Positions 8,539 through 16,769 of a stretch of DNA of 64,000 nt are shown one piece after another (the stretch's first letter is position 1; each line of letters opens with the position of its first letter). A model generated the notes under the pieces. The model did no database searches. It was not told the DNA's origin and worked only from the letters and a program-made list of their open reading frames with translations. The DNA comes from Peptococcaceae bacterium UBA5767 (GTDB lineage: Bacteria; Bacillota; TC1; UBA5767): positions 48,363 to 112,362 of the forward strand of contig DIET01000005.1 of NCBI GenBank assembly GCA_002418765.1. The letters are read 5' to 3'. The translations under genes were made by a program, and so were the position numbers.

Positions 8539-8631
8539 ATGGATGACCCGCGAGATCATAAGAATGATGCTAATTCGATAATAGGAAGAGATGATAAACA
8601 TAGTTTTGCGGGTCGGACAGGACCTGGATAG
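8539..8631 (+). CDS. 30-residue small ORF in the corA leader
   Basis: ATG with a near-perfect ribosome binding site (GAGGAGGTGA, 5 nt spacing) opens a 30-codon frame beginning MDDPRDHKND and ending GRTGPG. The stop TAG lies within TAGGAGG, which is the corA ribosome binding site, 9 nt before the corA ATG, so the two are positioned for translational coupling. The N-terminus is rich in Asp with an early Pro. It lies downstream of the M-box terminator. No homologue is recognised; whether it is a functional peptide or a leader for corA translation is inference. Confidence 0.65.
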   Translation: MDDPRDHKNDANSIIGRDDKHSFAGRTGPG

Positions 8632-8640
8632 GAGGCCGAT

Positions 8641-9582
8641 ATGATCACAACCTATATAGCCAATGAAGGACTTGAAGTCCGGGAAGTAGGTATTCAAGAA
8701 CCAAAAAGTTGGATAAAAATGGTCAATCCAACCAAAGATGAAATTGTCATGGTTCATAAAGAAACAGGGGCTCTGACAGAATTTTTAGAAGCACCCATGG
8801 ATGATGAGGAAAGACCCCGCATTGATGTCGAGGATGATCAAACGCTCATTCTAATCAATGTACCTGTCATTGAAGAGGTAGAGTTCCCTGATAATGTGCG
8901 CTACGACACCATACCTTTGGGTATCGTGTATATGGAGAATAGAATCATTACCGTTTGTCTGGAAGATGTCGACATCATCAACGATTTTGTTAACAAACGT
9001 CTTAAATCTTTTTCTACTGGGAAGAAAACTCGTTTTACGTTACAAATTATGTATAAGACGGCTATTTATTTTTTGAAATATTTGAAAAAAATTGATCGCA
9101 GAACCGTGGATTTAGAGAACTCTCTTCACGGAGCGTTAAAAAATGAGCAACTCATTAAACTCCTAAGTATGGAGAAATCTTTGGTATATTTCGCCACTTC
9201 ATTAAGAAGCAATGAACTGGTCATGAAAAAGATTTTACGAAGCAAATGCATTCCTTTGTATGAAGATGATGAGGATTTACTCGAAGATGTATTAACTGAA
9301 AACAAGCAAGCCATCGATATGAGCGAGATTAATTCCAATATTTTGAGTGGCATGATGGATGCCTTTGCCTCCATCATATCTAATAATTTAAATATTGTGA
9401 TGAAGCTTCTAACCAGTATCACCATTACGCTGACTATACCCACTATGATTGCCAGTTTTTATGGCATGAATGTTGATTTACCATTTCAGAGCAATCCGTA
9501 TGGATTTTTTTTCATCGTGGCCATATCGCTCTTTCTTACGGGAGGCACGGTGTTTGCCATGATGAAAAAAGGTTTTTTTTGA
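8641..9582 (+). CDS. corA: CorA-type magnesium/divalent cation transporter
   Basis: 313 residues. A long cytoplasmic alpha/beta and stalk-helix domain (about 1-250) precedes two C-terminal transmembrane helices, with the diagnostic YGMNVDLP loop (GMN about residues 274-276) between them. It ends in a basic KKGFF tail. CorA proteins form homopentameric Mg2+ channels gated by intracellular Mg2+. Control by the upstream M-box supports Mg2+ as the substrate. Start ATG has TAGGAGG 5 nt upstream, overlapping the stop of the small leader ORF. Confidence 0.95.
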   Translation: MITTYIANEGLEVREVGIQEPKSWIKMVNPTKDEIVMVHKETGALTEFLEAPMDDEERPRIDVEDDQTLILINVPVIEEVEFPDNVRYDTIPLGIVYMENRIITVCLEDVDIINDFVNKRLKSFSTGKKTRFTLQIMYKTAIYFLKYLKKIDRRTVDLENSLHGALKNEQLIKLLSMEKSLVYFATSLRSNELVMKKILRSKCIPLYEDDEDLLEDVLTENKQAIDMSEINSNILSGMMDAFASIISNNLNIVMKLLTSITITLTIPTMIASFYGMNVDLPFQSNPYGFFFIVAISLFLTGGTVFAMMKKGFF

Positions 9583-9642
9583 GAAAATTTGCACCACATT
9601 ATATTGCATTGTATTGATGAAACAGGATAAGGAGAGGAAAGC

Positions 9643-11049
9643 ATGTTGGATTATTTGATTAAAAATGCCACTATTGTTACCATGAACAAATCAAGAGAGA
9701 TTCTTAAGAATGCTTCGATTGCCGTTTTTCAAGACCGCATCGTAGACATTGGAGATACCAAAGCCCTAGAGCATAAATATCAGGAAGTCAAGCGGGTCAT
9801 CGATGCAGAGGGCAAAGCTGTTTTTCCAGGGCTGATTAATACACACAACCACATGTTTCAAAGCTTATTAAAAGGATTGGGGGACGACCGTGTATTGTCA
9901 GATTGGTTGGTGGAATGCATGTTTCCTAGCGCTGCAACCATAGATCAAGAAGCAGTTTATTATGGCGGGCTGGTGGCTACATTGGACAATATTCACAGTG
10001 GCACCACCACCATCTTGGATTACATGCATGCTCAATCTAGTCCGCAATTATCAGATGGTGTTATCAAAGCATTCAAAAAAACTGGTGTTCGTGGAATACT
10101 GGGGCGTGGGTATATGGACTTGGGAGAACAGTTTGGAACCCCCAAAGCTTTGATTCAAGATAAAGCAGTGATTCAAGAGGATATTTTGAGATTGCTTGAT
10201 ACTTATCATAATTCTGATGATGGGAGAATCAAGGTTTGGTTGGCTCCGGCAGCGGTTTGGCTTTCTTCCAAGGAGATGTTGGATTGGAGCAAAAAAATAG
10301 CTGATGAATACAATACCGGTATTACGGTACATTGTTCGGAAACCCCGTTTGATCGTCAGGCTTGCACGGAAATCCATGGTATGCCTGATACAGATACTTT
10401 GGCTCACTATGGCATTATGGGGCCCAACTGCTTGTTGGTTCATTGTGTTCATTTGACCGACCGTGATATCAGAATGCTCAAATTTCATGATGCTAAGGTA
10501 TCACATAATCCTGGGAGTAATATGTATCTGTCTTCCGGGGTGGCGCCTATACCTAGATTAACTGAAGTCGGAGTTACTGTCGGATTGGCCACCGACGGGG
10601 CTGCATCCAACAACTCCAATGATATGATTGAAATGCTGAAATTGGCAGCGTTGATGCAAAAGGTAACGCATCAGGATCCGACAATCATAACGTCAGATAA
10701 GGTTCTGGAAATGGCGACTATTGATGGCGCGAGGGCCATTGGCATGGAAGATGAGATTGGATCATTGGAAATTGGCAAGAAAGCTGATTTGTTTATTTTT
10801 GATCCCTTTGCTAGTGCTAAATCCACGCCTATGCATCATCCTGTATCAACCTTGGTATATTCGGCCAGTGAACAAAATGTCGAGATGGTTATGGTGGATG
10901 GTCGAATTATTTTGGATAATTTCAAACCGACATTTTTGGAAAGCGAGCGGGCAGTTCTCATCCAGGCACAGGAATTTGCTGATGACTTGGCGAGAAAAGC
11001 AGGAACATATGCCAACAAAGAGCGTCCCTGGAGATCATTGGCGTACTGA
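9643..11049 (+). CDS. AtzA/TrzN/SsnA-family amidohydrolase (deaminase-like)
   Basis: 468-residue metal-dependent hydrolase of the TIM-barrel amidohydrolase superfamily. Metal and substrate motifs are in order: NTHNHMFQ (about 66-73), HCSE (about 230), HCVHL (about 267) and ATDGAASNNSND (about 317). This arrangement matches the subgroup containing 5'-methylthioadenosine/S-adenosylhomocysteine deaminase, 8-oxoguanine deaminase, TrzN and SsnA. The NNSND instead of NNxLDM after the last Asp makes plain MtaD less certain, so the substrate is left open. GGAGAGG is 5-8 nt before ATG. Stands alone with a bidirectional terminator behind it. Confidence 0.87.
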   Translation: MLDYLIKNATIVTMNKSREILKNASIAVFQDRIVDIGDTKALEHKYQEVKRVIDAEGKAVFPGLINTHNHMFQSLLKGLGDDRVLSDWLVECMFPSAATIDQEAVYYGGLVATLDNIHSGTTTILDYMHAQSSPQLSDGVIKAFKKTGVRGILGRGYMDLGEQFGTPKALIQDKAVIQEDILRLLDTYHNSDDGRIKVWLAPAAVWLSSKEMLDWSKKIADEYNTGITVHCSETPFDRQACTEIHGMPDTDTLAHYGIMGPNCLLVHCVHLTDRDIRMLKFHDAKVSHNPGSNMYLSSGVAPIPRLTEVGVTVGLATDGAASNNSNDMIEMLKLAALMQKVTHQDPTIITSDKVLEMATIDGARAIGMEDEIGSLEIGKKADLFIFDPFASAKSTPMHHPVSTLVYSASEQNVEMVMVDGRIILDNFKPTFLESERAVLIQAQEFADDLARKAGTYANKERPWRSLAY

Positions 11050-11077
11050 TTCTGGACTATTCTGTCCTTGTTGTATA

Positions 11078-11110
11078 AAAAAAATGCACCCAAGTGAGGT
11101 GCATTTTTTT
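11078..11110. terminator. Bidirectional terminator between convergent genes
   Basis: AAAAAATGCACC, 7-nt loop, GGTGCATTTTTTT. A-run on the left and T-run on the right let it serve both the amidohydrolase (+) and the ferredoxin (-). Confidence 0.92.
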
Positions 11111-11117
11111 GATGGAA

Positions 11118-11285
11118 TTATCTCTCTTCTATGGCATCACTTGGGCAAGCTGCTTGGCAGGCGCCACATTCGATACAGCTATCTTGGTCGATGACGTATT
11201 TGTCATCTCCTTCACTAATACATTCCACTGGACACTCATCAGCACACACCCCACAAGAAATACAGGCATCCGTTATAAAATACAT
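11118..11285 (-). CDS. 2[4Fe-4S] clostridial-type ferredoxin
   Basis: A 55-residue protein with two CxxCxxCxxxC motifs: cysteines at 8, 11, 14, 18 and 37, 40, 43, 47, plus an extra Cys at 22. Each last motif Cys is followed by Pro. It would bind two [4Fe-4S] clusters and carry low-potential electrons for anaerobic metabolism. AGGAGG sits 7 nt before ATG; a second ATG upstream is out of frame. It starts 38 nt downstream of the glutamine synthetase stop on the same strand, so it can be read from that transcript as well as from its own promoter at 11327-11355. The intact gene is only 168 bp. Confidence 0.95.
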   Translation of the reverse strand: MYFITDACISCGVCADECPVECISEGDDKYVIDQDSCIECGACQAACPSDAIEER

Positions 11286-11322
11286 GATTCATCCTCCTTT
11301 CAGTAAAACGCTATCTAACATT

Positions 11323-13248
11323 TTAAATTATATTCCGTTTGTATTGCGTATACAAGACTTTTAAGTTATAAATTTTAGTTTTCATTGTCTGCTGTAAGAG
11401 GGAAACTTGGTCCCAGTCTTTTGCCTCAATGGCCTTACGAATTAGTGTTAATTGGGAATCCTTTTCTAGGGAATCCTTAAAGAGCTCATTCTTTCTTTTT
11501 ATGATTTCAGCCCATCGTTGTTTATCTAACTCGTTGCCAGATTGTTCATCATGGAGTTGGATCATGTAGCGTCCTTGCTTGGCCAGATTGGGTATGACCT
11601 GGGCTAGAATTTCTGTGACCCATTTGGTGATAGATCCTGTCTTGTATGATTCAAGAATGGCATCCGAAAATACATTCCCTTGCTTGAGAACATGTAATTT
11701 GTCAGGGTAAAGAGAAAAGCCTTGTAAATTCTCCCATACAGTTGCAGGATGGTGACCGAACAATAGTGTTCTTTCTTCAAGAGAAAACGTTTCAAATACA
11801 TCTTCTTCACTACGATATTCGCGATTGGTTTCCAGATAAAAATCTGGATCCCCCATTTTTTTGTTGAAGGAGCTTTCTAATTCCTTTGTGCTTAATTTTG
11901 ATTCGACAGCGGCCCTGATGCCGTCTAGGGCAGACATATACAAAGCAGCAATGGTCAGATAGGTATTGCTGTGAGGGTTAGGGGAGCGAACTTCAAATCT
12001 AGTTGCCCTAGGGTTGTTCATGTCACGTATGAGACCTACCAGAATTGTTCTGTTACGCGAAGGAGTACTTAGTGTATGTCCGATTGATCCAACGATGCAG
12101 ATGGGGGCTTCATAGCCCGGCTGCAGGCGATTCAAGGCATCATTGGAGCCACTGATAAAGGGATTGGCCACCTCATAGTTTTTTAGTATGCCCATGAGAG
12201 CACCCCAACCAAAAATATTGATATAATCATCATCCATGACAATGGGCGAAAAAAGATTCTGGTATTGACCTGTCTTTAATTTCAAAGCGACACCAATGTG
12301 GGTGTGCTCGCCATTTCCTGCCACATCTTCAATGGGTTTGGCCATAAACGAAACGTCTAGTCCATGGTTTTGAAATACTTCTTTGATTTTGGTGCGGGCT
12401 ATGAGTTCATTGTCGGCTGCTTGCAGGGCAGGGGCATATTTCCAGTCGATTTCCAATTGTTCCATGACATGTGAGAAGTTCCCTGAAGTATCGACTTTGG
12501 CTTTGACACCACCGACCTCCTTGTGGCCCATTTCTGCTTCTAGTCCGTAGCAATCGAGTAACGATAATGATCTTTCCAGGGCTGTCCGAACCAAACCCTT
12601 GGTCCGTTTCCAGTATTGTTCCTGCATGATCTGTGAGGCGGAAAGTGCGCCAATATTTTCCTCCTCCTCAGGTGTTTTGACCCAAAACTCAAGTTCAGTG
12701 GCTGAGGTAAGCACTACATCTTCAATGTCTTCAGGATCCAATTGCAAGTTCTCCGCTACATGAGGATGCCTGCTGATAAGATCCTTGATTTCCTGTTTGA
12801 AATAATTGATTGCATTCTTTAGGACACTTCGAGAATCAATTCTTTTGTCGTTGTGGTTCAAAAATGAAGGGATTCGGATAGTACCAACAGGCTTATGGGT
12901 TTCTGGGTCCAAATTTCCATAATTGTAATCAACGAACCATTTGACACTGGAATCAGGGACCAAATCTACTTTGCCGTTGTTTAGAGTAGCAATACCAGGA
13001 AGGACTACACTAGATCCATCAGTCTGTACGCCAGCTCCTGATAGAAATCCTTCAATGTCTTCTAGGAATAGGCCAATGGGTATTTTCTCGTCTGTGTCAT
13101 TTCCACCCAAATCTACTCCTACGAGAGATACAAAGCGAATTTCTTGATGTTTGCGTAACAGGTCTTTCAGTTCATCCATACTATAGCGATCACTTTGTAC
13201 GTAATATAGCAAATCATAATCTAGCATTGTATTCATCTTATTGATCAT
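11323..13248 (-). CDS. Large glutamine synthetase (GS-I-like catalytic domain)
   Basis: 641 residues from ATG 13248, chosen because AAGGAGTGA lies 5 nt upstream; the in-frame ATG at 13326 would place the promoter inside the gene. Catalytic-domain motifs: VDTSGNFSH, GNGEHTHIG (metal/ATP loop), RLQPGYEAP, SRNRTILVGL and RFEVRSPNPHSNTYL. These are the GS landmarks, but the protein is about 190 residues longer than ordinary GS-I and carries an extra C-terminal helical region, and it lacks the GS-III loop. Such long GS-like proteins occur in clostridia; activity with ammonia and glutamate is likely but unproven. It has a consensus promoter and a ferredoxin gene behind it. Confidence 0.85.
   Translation of the reverse strand: MINKMNTMLDYDLLYYVQSDRYSMDELKDLLRKHQEIRFVSLVGVDLGGNDTDEKIPIGLFLEDIEGFLSGAGVQTDGSSVVLPGIATLNNGKVDLVPDSSVKWFVDYNYGNLDPETHKPVGTIRIPSFLNHNDKRIDSRSVLKNAINYFKQEIKDLISRHPHVAENLQLDPEDIEDVVLTSATELEFWVKTPEEEENIGALSASQIMQEQYWKRTKGLVRTALERSLSLLDCYGLEAEMGHKEVGGVKAKVDTSGNFSHVMEQLEIDWKYAPALQAADNELIARTKIKEVFQNHGLDVSFMAKPIEDVAGNGEHTHIGVALKLKTGQYQNLFSPIVMDDDYINIFGWGALMGILKNYEVANPFISGSNDALNRLQPGYEAPICIVGSIGHTLSTPSRNRTILVGLIRDMNNPRATRFEVRSPNPHSNTYLTIAALYMSALDGIRAAVESKLSTKELESSFNKKMGDPDFYLETNREYRSEEDVFETFSLEERTLLFGHHPATVWENLQGFSLYPDKLHVLKQGNVFSDAILESYKTGSITKWVTEILAQVIPNLAKQGRYMIQLHDEQSGNELDKQRWAEIIKRKNELFKDSLEKDSQLTLIRKAIEAKDWDQVSLLQQTMKTKIYNLKVLYTQYKRNII
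11327..11355 (-). promoter_or_regulatory. Ferredoxin promoter inside the end of the glutamine synthetase gene
   Basis: On the minus strand TTGTAT (11350-11355), 17-bp spacer, TATAAT (11327-11332). The -10 overlaps the last codons of the glutamine synthetase gene. It would start transcription about 35 bp before the ferredoxin ATG. Confidence 0.65.
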
Positions 13249-13294
13249 CAAATCACTCCTTAATAAATTAGTTGGTTCGATATTTAAAAAATTA

Positions 13295-13322
13295 ATTATA
13301 CTCATGTATCGGATTTTGTCAA
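13295..13322 (-). promoter_or_regulatory. Consensus sigma-A promoter of the glutamine synthetase gene
   Basis: On the minus strand TTGACA (13317-13322), 16-bp spacer, TATAAT (13295-13300): both hexamers are perfect. The predicted start is about 40 bp before the ATG, leaving a short AT-rich leader. Confidence 0.88.
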
Positions 13323-13371
13323 ACATAAAACAGTCTACATACAGAATACAGCAAGAGTGGGCAATGTAAAG

Positions 13372-13956
13372 TTAAAGCAGCAAAATTTCTGACATGATTT
13401 GGTTCCCTAGTTTGGTAGGATGAAGGCCATCGGAGTAGAGTTGATCCGGGTGTATGGATTTAGATGCCAACAGGAATGCTTCTTGGAAATCGATGATTTC
13501 GCATGAAAATTGCTCTTGAAATTGATAAAGCCATAAGCGAAAGGCCATAAGTTGACGATTGACTTCTTGAAAGTTGATGGATGCCCCCCAATGCTTGGCC
13601 GCTTCTTCAGGCTGTATCAGGATGGGCACACCGAGTCTAGCCTTAATTTTGTGGTGACGACAATGATGAACGATGCAAGCCATGTTAGACTTGACGACAG
13701 AGGCAGGGACTCCGTAAATAAAATCATTGGTGCCTGCCATAAAAATGCCTTGGTTAGGATGGTGGGAAAAAAAATCCTTTTCTAGTCTGGCAACGAGACC
13801 GGTGCTGGTATCACCTAGAATGCCATGGTTGATCCATTCGGATGTATGTTGAGCTGCGACAATGGAAACCCAATCTTCTCCTTTTTTGAGCTTGTATCCC
13901 TTGGTAAGGCTGTCCCCCAGACAGACGATTTTCATAGGTTTGCTATGTTTATTCAT
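13372..13956 (-). CDS. SGNH/GDSL-family hydrolase
   Basis: 194 residues with the GDSL family blocks: CLGDSLTKGY (catalytic Ser, about residue 15), a Gly at GILGDTS (block II), MAGTNDF (block III Asn, about 75) and DGLHPTKLG (block V Asp/His, about 174-177). Likely a cytosolic esterase or lipase-like hydrolase because no signal peptide is seen; the substrate cannot be inferred. GAGAGGTGA precedes the ATG by 4-5 nt. It lies upstream of, and on the same strand as, the glutamine synthetase gene, which has its own promoter. Confidence 0.88.
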   Translation of the reverse strand: MNKHSKPMKIVCLGDSLTKGYKLKKGEDWVSIVAAQHTSEWINHGILGDTSTGLVARLEKDFFSHHPNQGIFMAGTNDFIYGVPASVVKSNMACIVHHCRHHKIKARLGVPILIQPEEAAKHWGASINFQEVNRQLMAFRLWLYQFQEQFSCEIIDFQEAFLLASKSIHPDQLYSDGLHPTKLGNQIMSEILLL

Positions 13957-14012
13957 ACGTTCACCTCTCCCTATAGATTATCAAAGAATAGGGAGCAAAG
14001 ACAATGAAAATT

Positions 14013-14021
14013 TGTTATAAT
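14013..14021 (+). promoter_or_regulatory. Extended -10 promoter for the 14056 gene/ftsK
   Basis: TGTTATAAT (TG-n-TATAAT, hexamer 14016-14021) 35 bp before the next start; no clear -35. Confidence 0.5.
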
Positions 14022-14055
14022 AAATTGTTAATACAATCTTACCAAGGAGATTATT

Positions 14056-14445
14056 ATGAAAGTAAAAAAGCTTTCAGAATTAGAAAGCTACCATCTGGAA
14101 TGGGAGTCATTCAAAGACGGAGATTTTTTTGCTGAAGATATTGAGGATGAGAATCTATATTATGAAAGGCTCTTTGTTTTGGTCGATCAGGCTAACGTTA
14201 TTTATGCGATGGCTTACCTTTACGATGAGGAAGATGATGGAACGCTGGAAGTGGATATGTTGACATCCAAAGCTGATGAACAGCAGATTACTTATATAAA
14301 AACATTTATATCCTTGATCATGTCAGAGTTTTTTCATAAGGATAGAATTATGATTAAGACAAGAGGATTCATAGATGCAGATATCACACAAATGGGGTTT
14401 TCCGATAACAAGCAGGGATATTTGGTCTGGGAAAAAGGGGAATGA
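14056..14445 (+). CDS. Acidic protein of unknown function upstream of ftsK
   Basis: 129 residues, strongly acidic, no signal peptide or membrane segment. I do not recognise a family. The alternation of strands (LFVLVDQANVIYAMAYLYD, then a helix TYIKTFISLIMSEFF, then a strand IMIKTRGF) is compatible with a GNAT-like or similar small alpha/beta fold, but no acetyl-CoA motif is visible. AAGGAG is 6-8 nt before the ATG. It overlaps the ftsK start by 4 nt (ATGA), so the two are translationally coupled and the protein may belong to the division/segregation operon. Confidence 0.75.
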   Translation: MKVKKLSELESYHLEWESFKDGDFFAEDIEDENLYYERLFVLVDQANVIYAMAYLYDEEDDGTLEVDMLTSKADEQQITYIKTFISLIMSEFFHKDRIMIKTRGFIDADITQMGFSDNKQGYLVWEKGE

Positions 14446-16769
14446 GATTGACAAAAAAAATGAATCAACGTCAGGTAAAAATTCATATGAAAAGAAAACT
14501 GATTGGAATCGGATTTATCGTTATAAGTGGTTTTCTTCTGGTTAGCATCATCTTAACTCAAAGAGGCATCGGGAACCCTGAGCAGATTGGTTTGGCGGGA
14601 GGGTTTTTTTCAAGAACACTGATGGGAATACTAGGAAGAGCAGGATTCGTTTTGCCAAGTGTGGGTTTGTTGCTGGGGTTTTTGTTTCTTGTGGGTGTTC
14701 ATGAGGATGATATCAAAACGAATGTGATTGGTTTCTTTTTTATTCTTCTATCCATTTTGGGTATCTTTAGCATTGAGGATGTGCTAGGTATGACATTCTT
14801 GACTGCTGTTCAAAATGGAATGCAAGGTTATGGTGGCGGCATAATCGGTATGAGTTTTGGTTGGGCTTTATCTAGGGTTATTGGACGCTGGGGAGCCTAT
14901 ATTGTGCTGGGAGGCATTTTACTTGCCGGTATTTTGATGCTTTTTGAAGGGTACAAATGGAATTTTTTATCGAAAATAAAGCAAGCATGGGAAACTAAAA
15001 AGGCAAAAAAGTTAGCATTAAAAAAGAAACAGGAAAAAGATGCCTCTTTGCGGGAAAAGGGAAAGACCGTGTTTATTCCTAATCCCACAGGACCAGTCAT
15101 TAGTCATTCTGGCCATCATGATGAGAGCAATTATGAGAGTATTAAAGATATTCTCATGGATGAAGATATCGGGAAAAAGCATTCTCGTAAACCAGCAAAT
15201 TCTTCGTTACCAGTACAAAATACAATGGATAGAGAAGGACAGGAAGTCCCTTTGGAAGAGCAAATGGAGATTTCCTTGAAGTCAGATCGTGTCGATTTCG
15301 GAGCGATACGGGATTGGAAGTATCCGCCGTTGTCCTTATTGCGGCATGAGCGACCCATTGATAAGGCATTGAGTGATAAAGAAATTCAAGAGACCGCTAT
15401 GTTGCTGGAACAAACCTTGGAGAGCTTCGGCGTTCAGTTGAAGATTGATCAGGTGAGTATTGGACCCAGTATAACCCGATATGAGGCAAAGCTGGCCCCT
15501 GGAATAAAAGTGAGTAAGATTCTTAGACTTTCAGATGATATCGCACTGAGCTTGGCGGCATCTAACATTCGTATAGAAGCGCCAATTCCTGGAAAAGCAG
15601 CCATTGGGATAGAAGTACCCAACAAGACAGTCAAGGAAGTTACATTGCGAGAAATAATTGGTGAAGGATCGTTTAACAATCAAAAAGGGAACCTGACAGT
15701 TGCTTTGGGCAAGGATATTGCCGGTCAGAACGTTTTTGCTGATTTGGCCAAAATGCCTCATTTGCTGATTGCTGGAGCCACAGGCTCCGGTAAATCCGTG
15801 TGCATGAACACGTTGATTTGTAGTTTGCTATTCAAGTACCGACCGGATGAATTGAAATTTCTGATGATTGATCCAAAAAAAGTCGAGTTGACCAATTATA
15901 ATCAGATTCCTCATTTGGTAGCGCCCGTAATCACGGAGCCCAAAAGGGCAGCAACCGCTTTGAAATGGATGACTGTTGAAATGGAGAATCGTTATTCCTT
16001 ATTTGCCAAAGAGGGAGTCAAAGATATCTATGGCTACAACCGAAGGGTGCTTGAAAAGCGAAAAAATGGAAGTGTAGAAGAAAATAAGCTACCGTATATC
16101 GTGATTTTAATTGATGAGCTAGCTGATTTGATGATGATTGCACCAGCTGAGGTGGAAGATTCTATCTGTCGCTTGGCGCAAATGGCCAGAGCGGCAGGAA
16201 TGCATCTAGTGATTGCCACGCAGAGACCTTCGGTCAATGTGATCACAGGTCTTATCAAAGCCAATGTACCGAGCAGAATTGCTTTTGCTGTTAGTTCTCA
16301 GGTTGATTCCAGAACAATATTGGATGGCGCCGGTGCTGAAAAGTTATTGGGTCGAGGCGACATGCTCTTTTCACCAGTCGGACTCAATAAACCAAAACGC
16401 GTACAAGGTGCCAATATCTCTGAAAAGGAAGTAAGTAAAGTCGTGGAATTTTTGTGTGATCAGGCCAAACCAGAATATATGCAAGGTATTGAGATATTGG
16501 AGCAGGCTGGCATAGCTGATTTCGACGAAAATCAAGATGAAGGAGATGAACTCCTGATGGAAGCAGGAGCATTGGTCTTGGACTCTGGACAGGCTTCTAT
16601 ATCCATGTTACAAAGACGTTTGAAGGTTGGATATACGCGTGCAGCCAGAATGATCGATCAGTTAGAAGACAGGAATATTGTGGGTCCTTATCAGGGATCG
16701 AAGGCTAGGAAAGTCTTGGTTGGTTGGGAAGAGTTTCAGCGTATTTTCAGTCAAGAAGAAGAGGAATAA
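14442..16769 (+). CDS. ftsK: DNA translocase FtsK/SpoIIIE
   Basis: 775 residues: four or so N-terminal transmembrane helices (about 20-165), a charged linker, the FtsK alpha/beta motor with Walker A AGATGSGKS (about 444-452) and Walker B ILIDELADLM (about 555), ATQRPSVNVITG, and a C-terminal gamma winged helix (about 705-770; SISMLQRRLKVGYTRAARMIDQLE) that reads KOPS/SRS polarity sequences. It pumps chromosomal DNA through the septum and aids XerCD dimer resolution; xerD lies 9 kb downstream. The start ATG overlaps the preceding stop. Confidence 0.97.
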   Translation: MRLTKKMNQRQVKIHMKRKLIGIGFIVISGFLLVSIILTQRGIGNPEQIGLAGGFFSRTLMGILGRAGFVLPSVGLLLGFLFLVGVHEDDIKTNVIGFFFILLSILGIFSIEDVLGMTFLTAVQNGMQGYGGGIIGMSFGWALSRVIGRWGAYIVLGGILLAGILMLFEGYKWNFLSKIKQAWETKKAKKLALKKKQEKDASLREKGKTVFIPNPTGPVISHSGHHDESNYESIKDILMDEDIGKKHSRKPANSSLPVQNTMDREGQEVPLEEQMEISLKSDRVDFGAIRDWKYPPLSLLRHERPIDKALSDKEIQETAMLLEQTLESFGVQLKIDQVSIGPSITRYEAKLAPGIKVSKILRLSDDIALSLAASNIRIEAPIPGKAAIGIEVPNKTVKEVTLREIIGEGSFNNQKGNLTVALGKDIAGQNVFADLAKMPHLLIAGATGSGKSVCMNTLICSLLFKYRPDELKFLMIDPKKVELTNYNQIPHLVAPVITEPKRAATALKWMTVEMENRYSLFAKEGVKDIYGYNRRVLEKRKNGSVEENKLPYIVILIDELADLMMIAPAEVEDSICRLAQMARAAGMHLVIATQRPSVNVITGLIKANVPSRIAFAVSSQVDSRTILDGAGAEKLLGRGDMLFSPVGLNKPKRVQGANISEKEVSKVVEFLCDQAKPEYMQGIEILEQAGIADFDENQDEGDELLMEAGALVLDSGQASISMLQRRLKVGYTRAARMIDQLEDRNIVGPYQGSKARKVLVGWEEFQRIFSQEEEE

